A stretch of DNA of 64,000 bases from Sphingosinicella ginsenosidimutans. GTDB taxonomy: Bacteria > Pseudomonadota > Alphaproteobacteria > Sphingomonadales > Sphingomonadaceae. The stretch spans positions 2,587,001 to 2,651,000 of the forward strand of contig NZ_VOQQ01000001.1 of NCBI RefSeq assembly GCF_007995055.1. The letters are read 5' to 3'. The notes under the pieces were generated by a model, which did no database searches, was not told the DNA's origin, and saw only the letters and a program-made list of their open reading frames with translations. The translations under genes and the position numbers were made by a program. Of the stretch, positions 42,263 to 50,402 are shown piece by piece (within the stretch, counting starts at the first letter, position 1; each line of letters begins with the position of its first letter).

Positions 42263-43053
42263 GAGGCCGGGCCGGCGATCATCGCCTGGACCGCCCCGCG
42301 ATACTTCTTCCCGACGGCGACGGCCGCTCCCGATTCCATCCGCAGAAGGAGATTGCCCCAGCTGCCCTTTTCGAGCGCCGCGACCAGGGCGGTATTGACG
42401 GCCGCGGAACGATGGACGCGCAGGAACCCAAGCGGGCCGAATTCGGTCGCGGCGTCGCTCAGGGAGCCGCGCCGGAGGTGGGAGACGGCGCCCACGTGGA
42501 GTCGGACATATTCGCCTTCCGCCTCGATCCACTCGACGGCGCGCATGTCGATCTTCGCGGTCCCGGTTGCGGTGCGGACCCAAATCTGGCTGTCATCGCC
42601 CGACCGGGTCCCAAGGTTCTTGAGTTCCTCGATCTGCAGCAGCAGCTCCGTCATCCGCCGCTGCGCTTCGGTGCGTTCGAGCGCAGTCCGCGCCCGGCTC
42701 AATGTGAGTTCGAGGCGGCCCATCCGCACCGGCTTGTTGATGAAATCGAGCGCCCCGGAATCGAACGCCTCCGCGGCATGCTCCCGATGCGCCGTGACAA
42801 AGACGATCAGCGGCGGTTCCCCCGGCCAGTCCAGCCGGGCGAGCGCATGGATCAGATCGAAGCCGTCGAGCTGCGGCATTTCGATGTCGAGAAAGACGAG
42901 ATCAGGGCGCGCCGGCAGAACCCGATCAAGCAGCTCGCGCCCGTTCAGCGCCTCGCCAACCAGCTCGACACCGGGCGCGCCCTCGAGCATCCCGCGCAGC
43001 CGATCGAGCGCGAGCGGTTCGTCATCGCACATGAAGACCCGAAGCGGCGTCAT
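42259..43053 (-). CDS. LytTR family response regulator
   Basis: The 264 residues have an N-terminal receiver (CDDEPLALDRL acidic pair, phosphoacceptor Asp56 in DLVFLDIEMPQLDG, conserved Lys in DFINKPVRM) and a C-terminal LytTR DNA-binding domain (VRTATGTAKIDMRAVEWIEAEGEYVRLHV; GFLRVHRSAAVN). Its start overlaps the stop of the LytS-type kinase, so the pair is one two-component system. Its 3' end overlaps the convergent tetR gene by 3 bp. Confidence 0.95.
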   Translation of the reverse strand: MTPLRVFMCDDEPLALDRLRGMLEGAPGVELVGEALNGRELLDRVLPARPDLVFLDIEMPQLDGFDLIHALARLDWPGEPPLIVFVTAHREHAAEAFDSGALDFINKPVRMGRLELTLSRARTALERTEAQRRMTELLLQIEELKNLGTRSGDDSQIWVRTATGTAKIDMRAVEWIEAEGEYVRLHVGAVSHLRRGSLSDAATEFGPLGFLRVHRSAAVNTALVAALEKGSWGNLLLRMESGAAVAVGKKYRGAVQAMIAGPAS

Positions 43054-44207
43054 CCCCGCCTCGTCAGCGGCATCTCGATCCGTGCGGAAAAGCCACCCGT
43101 CGACCGGCGGCCGGCGGCCAGCCGCCCCGCGTCGCCAAAGTGCAGGCGAAGTCGCTCGCTGATGTTGATGAGGCCGATACTGGTTCCCGGCGGGATCGGG
43201 CCTGGCGCGCTCTCGCCATCATCGCGCACTTCGATCGACAGCAGTCCGTGCTCGTCGCGCGCGATGACGTCGAGCCGGACCGGCACAAGGCTTCGAGCGA
43301 CGCCATATTTGATCGCATTTTCGATGAGCGGTTGGGTGATGAGGTTGGGAACGAGAGCGTCCTTGAGCCGATCAGGCACGTCAATCGATACCTGGAGCCG
43401 GTGCGGAAAACGGGCCCGTTCGATGTCGAGATAGAGCGCCTGGAGCGCGATCTCCTCGCCGAGCGTGATCTGCCGTGCCGGATCCATGCTGAGTGAGGTG
43501 CGCAGGAAGTCGGACAGGCTCAGCACCATCGCCTCTGCCTCGGGCGCCCTGCGCTTGCCGATCAGGCTGGCGATCGAGTTCAGCGTATTGAACAGGAAAT
43601 GCGGGTTCAGCTGGTAACGCAGCAGCTTGATGTGGATCGCGTCGGCCTCCGCGCGCAGCCGCGTCACCCGCTCCTCGCTCTCGCCGAGCTCCGCGCCGTA
43701 GATCAGCGCGAGCAGCATCAGCGATTGCGACGCGTAGAACCAGAACCAGTCGAGGATCGACAGCGCATAATCCTCGGCTTCAAGAGGTGCCAGGCCGAAG
43801 AGGTGCGACAGGACGAAGTAGCTGGTCAGCGAATGGATCCCCGCGGCGGGGACGGCGAGACCGGCCGCGATGACGATACGCCTCACCAGCGACATCTTCG
43901 CCGCCCAGCGGTTCACCGCCAGGATCAGGAATGAGAGTCCGATGCCGATGCAGCTCACGAACATCCGGGGCATGATGACCCACGCCGGCACGTCATTGCG
44001 GATCAGATGCGAAACGGTCAGCGTCGTGAACTGAAGCGCCCAGAGCATGAAGATCACCGCGACCGACATGCTCCGGAAGAATCGGGAACTGGGGCGGCGA
44101 TCGGTGCCGCCCACATTCAGGACGGCTGGAACAACCGGTCGTTCGGCGTCCTGCAAGGGTCGTTCGGCCGTGCGGCTGACGTTTGTTGCGGCCACTATGT
44201 CGTTCAT
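43050..44207 (-). CDS. LytS/YehU-type sensor histidine kinase
   Basis: The 385 residues have four hydrophobic segments (about 48-65, 80-98, 110-135 and 150-172), then a short coil and the His_kinase domain with H203 in LKLLRYQLNPHFLFNTLNSI-type sequence. The HATPase domain contains PNLITQPLIENAIKYGVA (N box) and ISERLRLHFGDAG. It partners with the overlapping LytTR regulator. The signal is unknown. Confidence 0.93.
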   Translation of the reverse strand: MNDIVAATNVSRTAERPLQDAERPVVPAVLNVGGTDRRPSSRFFRSMSVAVIFMLWALQFTTLTVSHLIRNDVPAWVIMPRMFVSCIGIGLSFLILAVNRWAAKMSLVRRIVIAAGLAVPAAGIHSLTSYFVLSHLFGLAPLEAEDYALSILDWFWFYASQSLMLLALIYGAELGESEERVTRLRAEADAIHIKLLRYQLNPHFLFNTLNSIASLIGKRRAPEAEAMVLSLSDFLRTSLSMDPARQITLGEEIALQALYLDIERARFPHRLQVSIDVPDRLKDALVPNLITQPLIENAIKYGVARSLVPVRLDVIARDEHGLLSIEVRDDGESAPGPIPPGTSIGLINISERLRLHFGDAGRLAAGRRSTGGFSARIEMPLTRRG

Positions 44208-44466
44208 GACTTGGCCCTTTTTGCGCCCTCGGCGGACAACCTATTGGGCGCCTTCGAAGGTGTCAAAGGGGGCGAAGATGAACGGGAAAAAGTCGACGAG
44301 GAACCAGACCACGCCGCCCGCCGCGCCCGTGGTCAAGCGCGTGAGGCCCGGGCTGTATTGAGAAGCTGAGCTTCGTCGCCGGCCTGAGCCGGCGGCGCCT
44401 GTCTTGCCGGGGGAGGGAGGTGCGGCTAGACGCCGCCGGTCTGTCCCTTTGCCGGCGAGCCTTCCA

Positions 44467-45009
44467 TTGTCTTCATCAAAGCACAGCCTGACCGATCACG
44501 AAGGAACCTTCCTCTCGCTGGTCCTGCGGATCGAGCCGACGACGGCCTATCAGGTCACCAAGGTTTACGAAGACTCGCCGGTCAGCAACTTCAACACCAG
44601 CAAAGGCAAGATCTATCCGCTGATCCGCCGGCTTGAGGAGCGCGGGTTGCTCCGGAAGCGGATGGTCCCCGGCGATCGCCGCGGCACGGAAGAGCTGTTC
44701 TGCACCGAAGAGGGGAAGGCGGCGGTGACCGCCTGGGTCAGCCAGATTCGCGACAGCCACGTCCTCCTTGATGATCCGTTGCGGACCAAGGTGCAGTCGT
44801 TCGACCTTCTCACAAAAGATCAGCAGGTAGCCTGGATCATGGAAGCCAAGCAGCGACTTCTGGACAAGCTCGCGGAGCTCGACTCCTATCGCAAGGAAGT
44901 TGATGTTCCATATAAGGATTTCCTTCACGACAACGCCGTGCAGTCCACGCGCGCGCGCATGGACTGGCTCGACCGAATGCTGCTGAGCGTCATGAATGGA
45001 GGCGGCTAG
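44467..45009 (+). CDS. PadR family transcriptional regulator
   Basis: The winged helix is at about residues 10-85 (LSLVLRIEPTTAYQVTKVYEDSP; SKGKIYPLIRRLEERGLLRKRMVPGDRRGTEELFCTEEGKAAV) and is followed by a Vir_C-like helical dimerisation domain (about 90-175). There is no ATG at the start. TTG 44467 (SSSKHSLTDHEGTF) is the most plausible. The open frame extends to 44404. It is divergent from the lytS-like gene with about 260 bp between, in which I see no further gene. The target is unknown. Confidence 0.82.
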   Translation: MSSSKHSLTDHEGTFLSLVLRIEPTTAYQVTKVYEDSPVSNFNTSKGKIYPLIRRLEERGLLRKRMVPGDRRGTEELFCTEEGKAAVTAWVSQIRDSHVLLDDPLRTKVQSFDLLTKDQQVAWIMEAKQRLLDKLAELDSYRKEVDVPYKDFLHDNAVQSTRARMDWLDRMLLSVMNGGG

Positions 45010-45071
45010 GCCGCGTCCTGCCCTGCAGCCACATGCCCTTCGCGAGGATCGCCGAGCCAGGGTGTTTCGCG

Positions 45072-45109
45072 TTGACCGTCCTTCACCATAATAGTACGAA
45101 TAGTACTTA
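45072..45109 (+). promoter_or_regulatory. Promoter/operator of the BlaI-like regulator
   Basis: TTGACC at 45072-45077 is a good -35 box. 17 bp later the AT-rich stretch contains a dyad, AGTAC-N5-GTACT, within AATAGTACGAATAGTACTTA. TAGTAC half-sites resemble the TACTA/TAGTA elements of BlaI/MecI operators. Autorepression is likely but inferred. Confidence 0.55.
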
Positions 45110-45129
45110 TTTGGGGTGGGGACGAATCC

Positions 45130-45594
45130 ATGCTTGCAGAGAACGGAGGGTACGGAACGTACCCCGCGAGCGATGCGTCGATGCGATATCTTCGGGTCGG
45201 GGTTCAGGCAGGTCGGCTGCCGCCGCTGGTCGAACGGCTCGCCCCGCGCGAGCGGGAGATCGCGGCGATCGTCCACCACCGGATCGAATGTTCGGCGGAG
45301 GAGATTCGCGCTGCGACCGCAACGCCGATCAGCAATTCCGCCGTCCGCACAATCCTCGGGCGCCTCGCCATCAAGGGCGTGGTTCGCCGGCGCAGGATTG
45401 GCCGAAAGTTCGTCTATAGCCCGGCGACGCCTTCTAACGGCATGCTCGAAGCGGCGTTCGAGCGCCTCGCCCAGGACTATTTCGAAGGCTCGCTACGCGA
45501 CATGGCGAAGACTTTGCTCGCCTTTCTCGACCACGGGCAGGCTGGGGCGGCCGGGGAAATCGGCCGTCGACTGTCGGATCCCAGGCACGGCTGA
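45130..45594 (+). CDS. BlaI/MecI (penicillinase repressor) family-like winged-helix regulator
   Basis: The 154 residues have a winged-helix core LAPREREIAAIVHHRIECSAEEIRAATATPISNSAVRTILGRLAIKGVVRRRRIGRKFVYSPA typical of BlaI/CopY family members, then a C-terminal helix (LAQDYFEGSLRDMAKTLLAFL) that normally dimerises. It has an unusually long, poorly conserved N-terminus (about 25 residues), so GTG/ATG starts further inside are possible. No blaR-like protease or beta-lactamase is adjacent. Confidence 0.82.
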   Translation: MLAENGGYGTYPASDASMRYLRVGVQAGRLPPLVERLAPREREIAAIVHHRIECSAEEIRAATATPISNSAVRTILGRLAIKGVVRRRRIGRKFVYSPATPSNGMLEAAFERLAQDYFEGSLRDMAKTLLAFLDHGQAGAAGEIGRRLSDPRHG

Positions 45595-45658
45595 CAGGCA
45601 CTGGCGGCCGGCTGAACGGGCCGAGGCGCCTCTTTGAAAAGCGGCACGACTTCCGAGC

Positions 45659-45732
45659 TGGAGGCCCGAGCCGGAATCGAACCGGCGTGCAAGGATTTGC
45701 AGTCCTCTGCGTAACCACTCCGCCATCGGGCC
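45659..45732 (-). tRNA. tRNA-Cys (GCA)
   Basis: This is a 74-nt cloverleaf on the minus strand with an encoded CCA. The acceptor GGCCCGA pairs with TCGGGCC, the discriminator is U73 (a Cys identity base), the anticodon loop CTGCAAA gives GCA, and the T arm is GCCGGTTCGATTCCGGC. Confidence 0.95.
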
Positions 45733-45823
45733 CCGGCGCGGTTGAGGGCGGGGACATGATTGGCTTTGCGCGCGCTGTCAACCGCGCTTGCGCCGTCGCT
45801 TCGGGCCGCGCAAGCTGGAGGCA

Positions 45824-46570
45824 ATGGCGGCGCCCGCTCTCCTTTTCGGCCCGGCCGCGCGGCGGGTGCTCGATTTCGCCCTGCCGCCGCGCTGCGCCGG
45901 CTGCGGCGCGATCGTCGAGGCGCCCCATCGCTTCTGCCTCTCCTGCTGGTCGTCGCTCCGGTTTCTCGGCGAGCCATGCTGCGACCGCTGCGCGGCGCCA
46001 TTCGATCATGGGGGGCCGGGACGGCTGTGCGGCGCCTGCCTCGCGACGCCGCCACGCTTCGATTGGGCGCGCGCCGCGGTCGCCTACGGGGATATTGCGC
46101 GGCAGGTCGCGCTCAAGCTCAAATATGGCGGGCGGCCGGGCGTCGCCGAGACGATGGCGCGATTCATGGCGCGACATCTCGATCGCGTGCCACAGGGCGC
46201 GCTGGTCGTCCCGGTCCCGCTCCACCGCTGGCGGATCTGGAAGCGCGGCTACAATCAGGCGGCGCTCATCGCGACCGCGCTCGCCAGGCGCGCGCAGATC
46301 GAGCCGCGGCTCGATCTGGTCCGGCGAGTGAAGGCGACGCCGCCATTGAAGGCGATGGGCCCCAAGCAGCGGCGCGATACGCTTCGCGGGGCCTTCCGTG
46401 TGCCCCCCGAGCTGAGGCCGATCGTGCGCGCGCGCTCCATCCTCCTCGTCGACGATGTCTATACGAGCGGCGCCACCGCCAATGCGGTCGCCCGCGCGCT
46501 CAAGCGTGCCGGCGCCACCGAGGTCGGCCTGCTGTGCTGGGCCCGGGTGGTACGCGACGCGGATCATTGA
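45824..46570 (+). CDS. comF: ComF family protein (phosphoribosyltransferase-like)
   Basis: The 248 residues have an N-terminal double zinc finger (PPRCAGCGAIVEAPHRFCLSCW; CCDRCAAPF...LCGAC) and a C-terminal PRT domain with the PRPP loop SILLVDDVYTSGATANAVARAL. The family helps in DNA uptake and transformation in competent bacteria, although its exact biochemical role is open. ATG 45824 has GGAGG close upstream. It heads a run with grxC, nitrilase and DUF1178. Confidence 0.93.
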   Translation: MAAPALLFGPAARRVLDFALPPRCAGCGAIVEAPHRFCLSCWSSLRFLGEPCCDRCAAPFDHGGPGRLCGACLATPPRFDWARAAVAYGDIARQVALKLKYGGRPGVAETMARFMARHLDRVPQGALVVPVPLHRWRIWKRGYNQAALIATALARRAQIEPRLDLVRRVKATPPLKAMGPKQRRDTLRGAFRVPPELRPIVRARSILLVDDVYTSGATANAVARALKRAGATEVGLLCWARVVRDADH

Positions 46571-46602
46571 CAAGGCGCGGGCGGCGTCACACCTCTGGCG
46601 GC

Positions 46603-46863
46603 ATGGCAAAGGTCGAAATCTACACCAAGGCATTCTGCAGCTATTGCGTGCGCGCGAAGAAGCTGCTGCGCGACAAGGACGTCGAGTTCGAGGAATATGA
46701 CATCACCCTCGGCGGACCCAGGCGCACCGAGATGCTGCGCCGGTCGGAGGGCCGATCGACGGTGCCGCAGATTTTCATCGACGGGCGCCATGTCGGCGGC
46801 TCGGACGATCTGCATGCGCTCGATCGCGAAGGCCGGCTGGATCCGCTGCTCAAGACCGCATGA
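46603..46863 (+). CDS. grxC: Glutaredoxin 3
   Basis: This 86-residue dithiol glutaredoxin has active site CSYC (Cys12, Cys15) in YTKAFCSYCVRAKKLL, the TVPQIFIDGRHVGGSDDLHAL cis-Pro/glutathione-binding region, and the expected length for GrxC. It overlaps the nitrilase gene by 4 nt (ATGA). Confidence 0.96.
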   Translation: MAKVEIYTKAFCSYCVRAKKLLRDKDVEFEEYDITLGGPRRTEMLRRSEGRSTVPQIFIDGRHVGGSDDLHALDREGRLDPLLKTA

Positions 46864-47690
46864 GGATCGCGCTCTTCCAGATGCGCAGCGGGATCGATCC
46901 GGCCGCCAATGCGGCCGCGCTGGTCGCGCGCATCGAGGAAGCAGCGGCGAATGGTGCGGGCCTGCTGTTCACCCCGGAAATGAGCGGATTGCTCGACCGC
47001 GACCGCACACGCGCGATCCGGAGCCTCCATTTCGAGCATGAGGATCCCGTCCTCGGCGCGGTGCGCGAGGCCGCCGCGAAGGCGGGGCTGTGGGTCCATC
47101 TGGGCTCGCTCGCCTTGCTGTCCGGATCGGGCGAGAAGCTCGTCAACCGCGGCTTCCTGATCGACGACACCGGCGCGATCCGCGCGCGTTACGACAAGAT
47201 CCACCTGTTCGACGTCGATCTCCCGTCGGGCGAGAGCTGGCGCGAATCCGCGGCCTATGAACGCGGCGGACGGGCGGTCGTCGTCGATACGCCGGCTGGC
47301 ACGCTCGGCCTTTCGATCTGCTACGATCTGCGCTTTCCAGCGCTCTACCACGCGCTCAGCAACGAGGGCGCGACCATCCTGTCGATCCCGGCCGCCTTCA
47401 CCGTGCCGACCGGCGAGGCGCACTGGCATGTGCTGATGCGCGCGCGGGCGATCGAGGCAGGGGCCTATGTCGTCGCCGCGGCGCAGGTCGGGCGGCACGA
47501 GGACGGACGCACGACCTATGGCCACAGCCTGGTCGTCGATCCCTGGGGCAAGGTGCTGCTCGACATGGGCGGCGAGGATGTCGGCCTCGGCTTCGCCGAA
47601 CTCGATCCAGCCGCGATCGAAGAGGTGCGCCGGCGCTTGCCCGCCATCTGGCACCGTCGGCCGATCCCGGCGCCGGAGCATATCCGATGA
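46860..47690 (+). CDS. Carbon-nitrogen hydrolase (nitrilase superfamily, Nit1/Nit2-like amidase)
   Basis: The 276 residues contain the Glu40 (LLFTPEMSGLL), Lys113 (ARYDKIHLFDVDLPSGESWRES) and Cys154 (LGLSICYDLRFPALYHAL) triad. DKIHLFDVD and SICYDLRFP are characteristic of the Nit1/deaminated-glutathione amidase branch. The location directly after grxC fits a repair role for deaminated glutathione, but omega-amidase is also possible. It overlaps DUF1178 (ATGA). Confidence 0.93.
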   Translation: MRIALFQMRSGIDPAANAAALVARIEEAAANGAGLLFTPEMSGLLDRDRTRAIRSLHFEHEDPVLGAVREAAAKAGLWVHLGSLALLSGSGEKLVNRGFLIDDTGAIRARYDKIHLFDVDLPSGESWRESAAYERGGRAVVVDTPAGTLGLSICYDLRFPALYHALSNEGATILSIPAAFTVPTGEAHWHVLMRARAIEAGAYVVAAAQVGRHEDGRTTYGHSLVVDPWGKVLLDMGGEDVGLGFAELDPAAIEEVRRRLPAIWHRRPIPAPEHIR

Positions 47691-48109
47691 TCGTCTTCGA
47701 CCTGAAATGCGCCGGGGGCCATGTGTTCGAAGGCTGGTTCGGATCGAGCGCCGACTATGAAGACCAGCAGGGAAGGGGCCTCGTATCCTGCCCGGTCTGC
47801 GGATCCGGCGAGGTGACCAAGGCGCCGATGGCGCCAGCGGTGCCGGCCAAGGGCAATGCCGCGCCCGATCCGGCGACGGTGAAGAAGATGATGGCCGAGC
47901 TCGCGCAGCTGCAGGGCCGGATGCTCGAGAAGAGCGAGCATGTCGGCGATCGCTTTCCAGATGAGGCGCGGGCGATCCATCTCGGCGAGAGCGAGGCGCG
48001 CGCGATTCACGGCCGCGCGACCAGGGAGGAGGCGGCGCGGCTTGCCGAGGAAGGGGTCCCGATCTCGCCCTTGCCCTTCCCGGTGCCCGATCCCGCCGAC
48101 AGGAATTGA
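47687..48109 (+). CDS. DUF1178 family protein
   Basis: The 140 residues have an N-terminal zinc-ribbon-like start (MIVFDLKCAGGHVFEGWFGSSADYEDQ...LVSCPVCGS) and a C-terminal helical region (GDRFPDEARAIHLGESEARAIHGRATREEA). This family is found in alphaproteobacteria after grxC/nitrilase genes and has no known function. It is the last gene of the comF-grxC-nit run. Confidence 0.9.
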   Translation: MIVFDLKCAGGHVFEGWFGSSADYEDQQGRGLVSCPVCGSGEVTKAPMAPAVPAKGNAAPDPATVKKMMAELAQLQGRMLEKSEHVGDRFPDEARAIHLGESEARAIHGRATREEAARLAEEGVPISPLPFPVPDPADRN

Positions 48110-48125
48110 GGGCGCGCCGATCGTG

Positions 48126-49382
48126 CTAGCGATCGATTTCGCCCAGCTTTAGCAGGCCGAGCAATTCGGCGCGCGCGGCCTCGATCCGGGGCCACAGGCC
48201 CGGATCGGCGAGATCGTCGGGGCCGATCGCCTCGGGCCAACAAGTCTCGATACATCCGGCGATGGCGTCGAGCCTCGCGTCGTCGACCAGAAAGCGCGGA
48301 TCGACCGTCGCCGGATCGCAAACCACGCGAAGACGCAGGCAGGCCGGGCCGCCGCCATTCGCCATGGACTGGCGCACATCGACCACTTCGAGGCGGCGGA
48401 TCGGGCCGTTGCCGGCGACCAGCGCCTCCAGCCATGACCAGACCCGCGGCGTCTCGCGTGCTTCGCCCGGAAGGATGAGCGCCATGCCGCCTTCGGGCAG
48501 GCTCACGAGCTGGGCATTGAAGAGATAGGAGCGGACCGCGTCCTCGAGGCTGACCAGGCTTGCCGGGACCTCGACGATCTCGACTGCGGGAAGCAGCCGC
48601 CGAAGGTCCGCATAGAAGGTCGCCTTGTCCTCGAATGCCTGTTCATGGGCGAAGAGGACCGTCTCGTTGGCGACGGCGACGACATCGTTGTGGAACGCGC
48701 CGGCCGCGATCGCCGCCTCGGACTGCTGCACGAAGAGCGTGCGTGCGGGATCGAGCCGGTTCAGCCGCGCCAGCGCCCGGCTCGCCTCGACATGCTGGCG
48801 CGCGGGAAAGGCGCCGCCACGAACGCCATAGACGAAGATTTCGACGCCCGGCGCGTCATGCCGCTCGGCGAGCCGCATATGATTGGCCGCGCCCTCGTCG
48901 CCGAAGGTGGGTGGGACCGGATCGTGGACCGCGAAATGGGCGGCGTCGGCGAAGGCGAGGCGGAGCTGGGCGAGCGTTTCGGGCCATTCGTGGCTGCGAT
49001 GCGCCATCGTCGACAGATTGGCGACGGTGAGGTGGCAGCGCCCATCCGCCGTATCGGGCGCCGGCGAGACCGTCGCTGCATTGGCTGCCCACATGGACGA
49101 GGCAGAGCAGGCGGCCGCGCGCAGGACAGGATCGGCCTCGGCGATCGTGGCGCCAAGCGCGGCGAGCCAGCGATGATCCGGCCGACGGTGCGGCAGGAAG
49201 ATGCCCTGCTTCAGCCCCAGCGCGAGATTGCGTCGCATCTTCTCGACGCCCTGGAGCGCCGCCGCGCGCGGATAGGCGGTCTGCCCCTTGTTGGCGGTGG
49301 CCGCGAGATTGCCGAAGGAAAGGCCCGAATAATTGTGGCTGGGGCCGACGATGCCGTCGAAACTGATCTCGACCAGCGCCAC
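48126..49382 (-). CDS. astB: N-succinylarginine dihydrolase
   Basis: It converts N2-succinylarginine to N2-succinylornithine plus CO2 and ammonia in the AST arginine catabolic pathway. The 418 residues begin MALVEISFDGIVGPSHNYSGLSFGN, and the amidinotransferase-like fold includes HNDVVAVANETVLFAHEQAF (catalytic His) and NGGGPACLRLRVV with the Cys nucleophile. astA precedes it by 3 bp. Confidence 0.96.
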   Translation of the reverse strand: MALVEISFDGIVGPSHNYSGLSFGNLAATANKGQTAYPRAAALQGVEKMRRNLALGLKQGIFLPHRRPDHRWLAALGATIAEADPVLRAAACSASSMWAANAATVSPAPDTADGRCHLTVANLSTMAHRSHEWPETLAQLRLAFADAAHFAVHDPVPPTFGDEGAANHMRLAERHDAPGVEIFVYGVRGGAFPARQHVEASRALARLNRLDPARTLFVQQSEAAIAAGAFHNDVVAVANETVLFAHEQAFEDKATFYADLRRLLPAVEIVEVPASLVSLEDAVRSYLFNAQLVSLPEGGMALILPGEARETPRVWSWLEALVAGNGPIRRLEVVDVRQSMANGGGPACLRLRVVCDPATVDPRFLVDDARLDAIAGCIETCWPEAIGPDDLADPGLWPRIEAARAELLGLLKLGEIDR

Positions 49383-49385
49383 CGC

Positions 49386-50402
49386 CTAGCGCTCCGCCGC
49401 GAGCAGCCGATCGCCCACGGCAACGCCGAGGGCGGCGGCGCTGTCCGCATCGATCGTGGCGGTGTCGCCGTCGATCGCGACATGCGCCCAGCCGCTCGCG
49501 AAATCGTCCAGGCCGCCAGCGGCCGCGAGCATGACCGGCGCGCCATGGGAATCGACGATCCCGGCGACGGTCAGCTCCTTCGCGTGCCTGAGCGTGCGGA
49601 TGGAATCGGTCGCGACCGACATGGTCGGGCCGCCGTCGAAAATGTCGATATAGCCTTCGCCGCTGAATCCCTCCTGCTCCAGCATCCGCATCGCGGCACG
49701 GCCGGTCGGGTGGGGCTGACGCATCACCGCGACCGCCTCGGGCGGCAGCATCGCGGTGTAGATCGGCGTCTTGGGCATCAGATCGGCGATGAACTGGGTG
49801 CCGTGGGCGCCATTGAAGGCATCGGCCTCCTTGAAATCCATGCCGAAAAACTTGCCCGCGATCGCATCCCAGAAGGGCGAGCCGCCCGCTTCGTCGATCA
49901 CCCCTCGCAATTCGGCCACGACCTTGTCGGCGAAGCGCGGGCGGTTGCGGCGGATGAACAGGTAACGACTGCGCGCGAGCAGCACACCAAGCCCGCCCGA
50001 TCGCGCCTCCGGATGGAGGAACAGGCCGCCGACTTCCGAACATTCGTTGAAGTCGGTGCACAAGGTCAGCATTTCGGTGTTGAATGTCTTGCCGAGCTCC
50101 GGCGAGACCTGGGTCAGCTTGCTGATCCGGTAGGAATAGAAGGGCTGTTCGACCCCGATCCGGCTGAACACCTGGCAGGTGCCGAGGATCGCCCCGGTCT
50201 TCGCATCCTCGAGGACGAAGACGAAGAGATCGCCGGCGGGCGGCGTTTCGCCGCGGGCGAAGGCGGCGCGGGATTTCTCGAGCTTCGCGCCGAGCGTGCT
50301 GCGATCCGCCGGAAGATTTGTGAAGCCGCCGCCGGTCAACGTGGCAAGATCGTAAAGCGCGTCGAGATCATCGACCCGCGCGGGCCGCACCCTGAAACTC
50401 AC
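49386..50402 (-). CDS. astA: Arginine N-succinyltransferase
   Basis: It transfers succinyl from succinyl-CoA to arginine, the first AST step. The 338 residues from GTG 50402 (VSFRVRPARVDDLDALYDLA) include LFVFVLEDAKTGAILGTCQVFSRIG, GLFLHPEARSGGLGVLLARSRYLFI and a C-terminal DGGPTMSVATDSIRTLR region typical of AstA. The start overlaps the M20 hydrolase stop (GTGA). It is co-transcribed with M20 and astB. Confidence 0.95.
   Translation of the reverse strand: MSFRVRPARVDDLDALYDLATLTGGGFTNLPADRSTLGAKLEKSRAAFARGETPPAGDLFVFVLEDAKTGAILGTCQVFSRIGVEQPFYSYRISKLTQVSPELGKTFNTEMLTLCTDFNECSEVGGLFLHPEARSGGLGVLLARSRYLFIRRNRPRFADKVVAELRGVIDEAGGSPFWDAIAGKFFGMDFKEADAFNGAHGTQFIADLMPKTPIYTAMLPPEAVAVMRQPHPTGRAAMRMLEQEGFSGEGYIDIFDGGPTMSVATDSIRTLRHAKELTVAGIVDSHGAPVMLAAAGGLDDFASGWAHVAIDGDTATIDADSAAALGVAVGDRLLAAER

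Noticed and set aside
43599..44369. Plus-strand frames opposite and upstream of the LytS-type kinase
   Set aside because: They are shadow or short frames with no family similarity and no ribosome-binding site.
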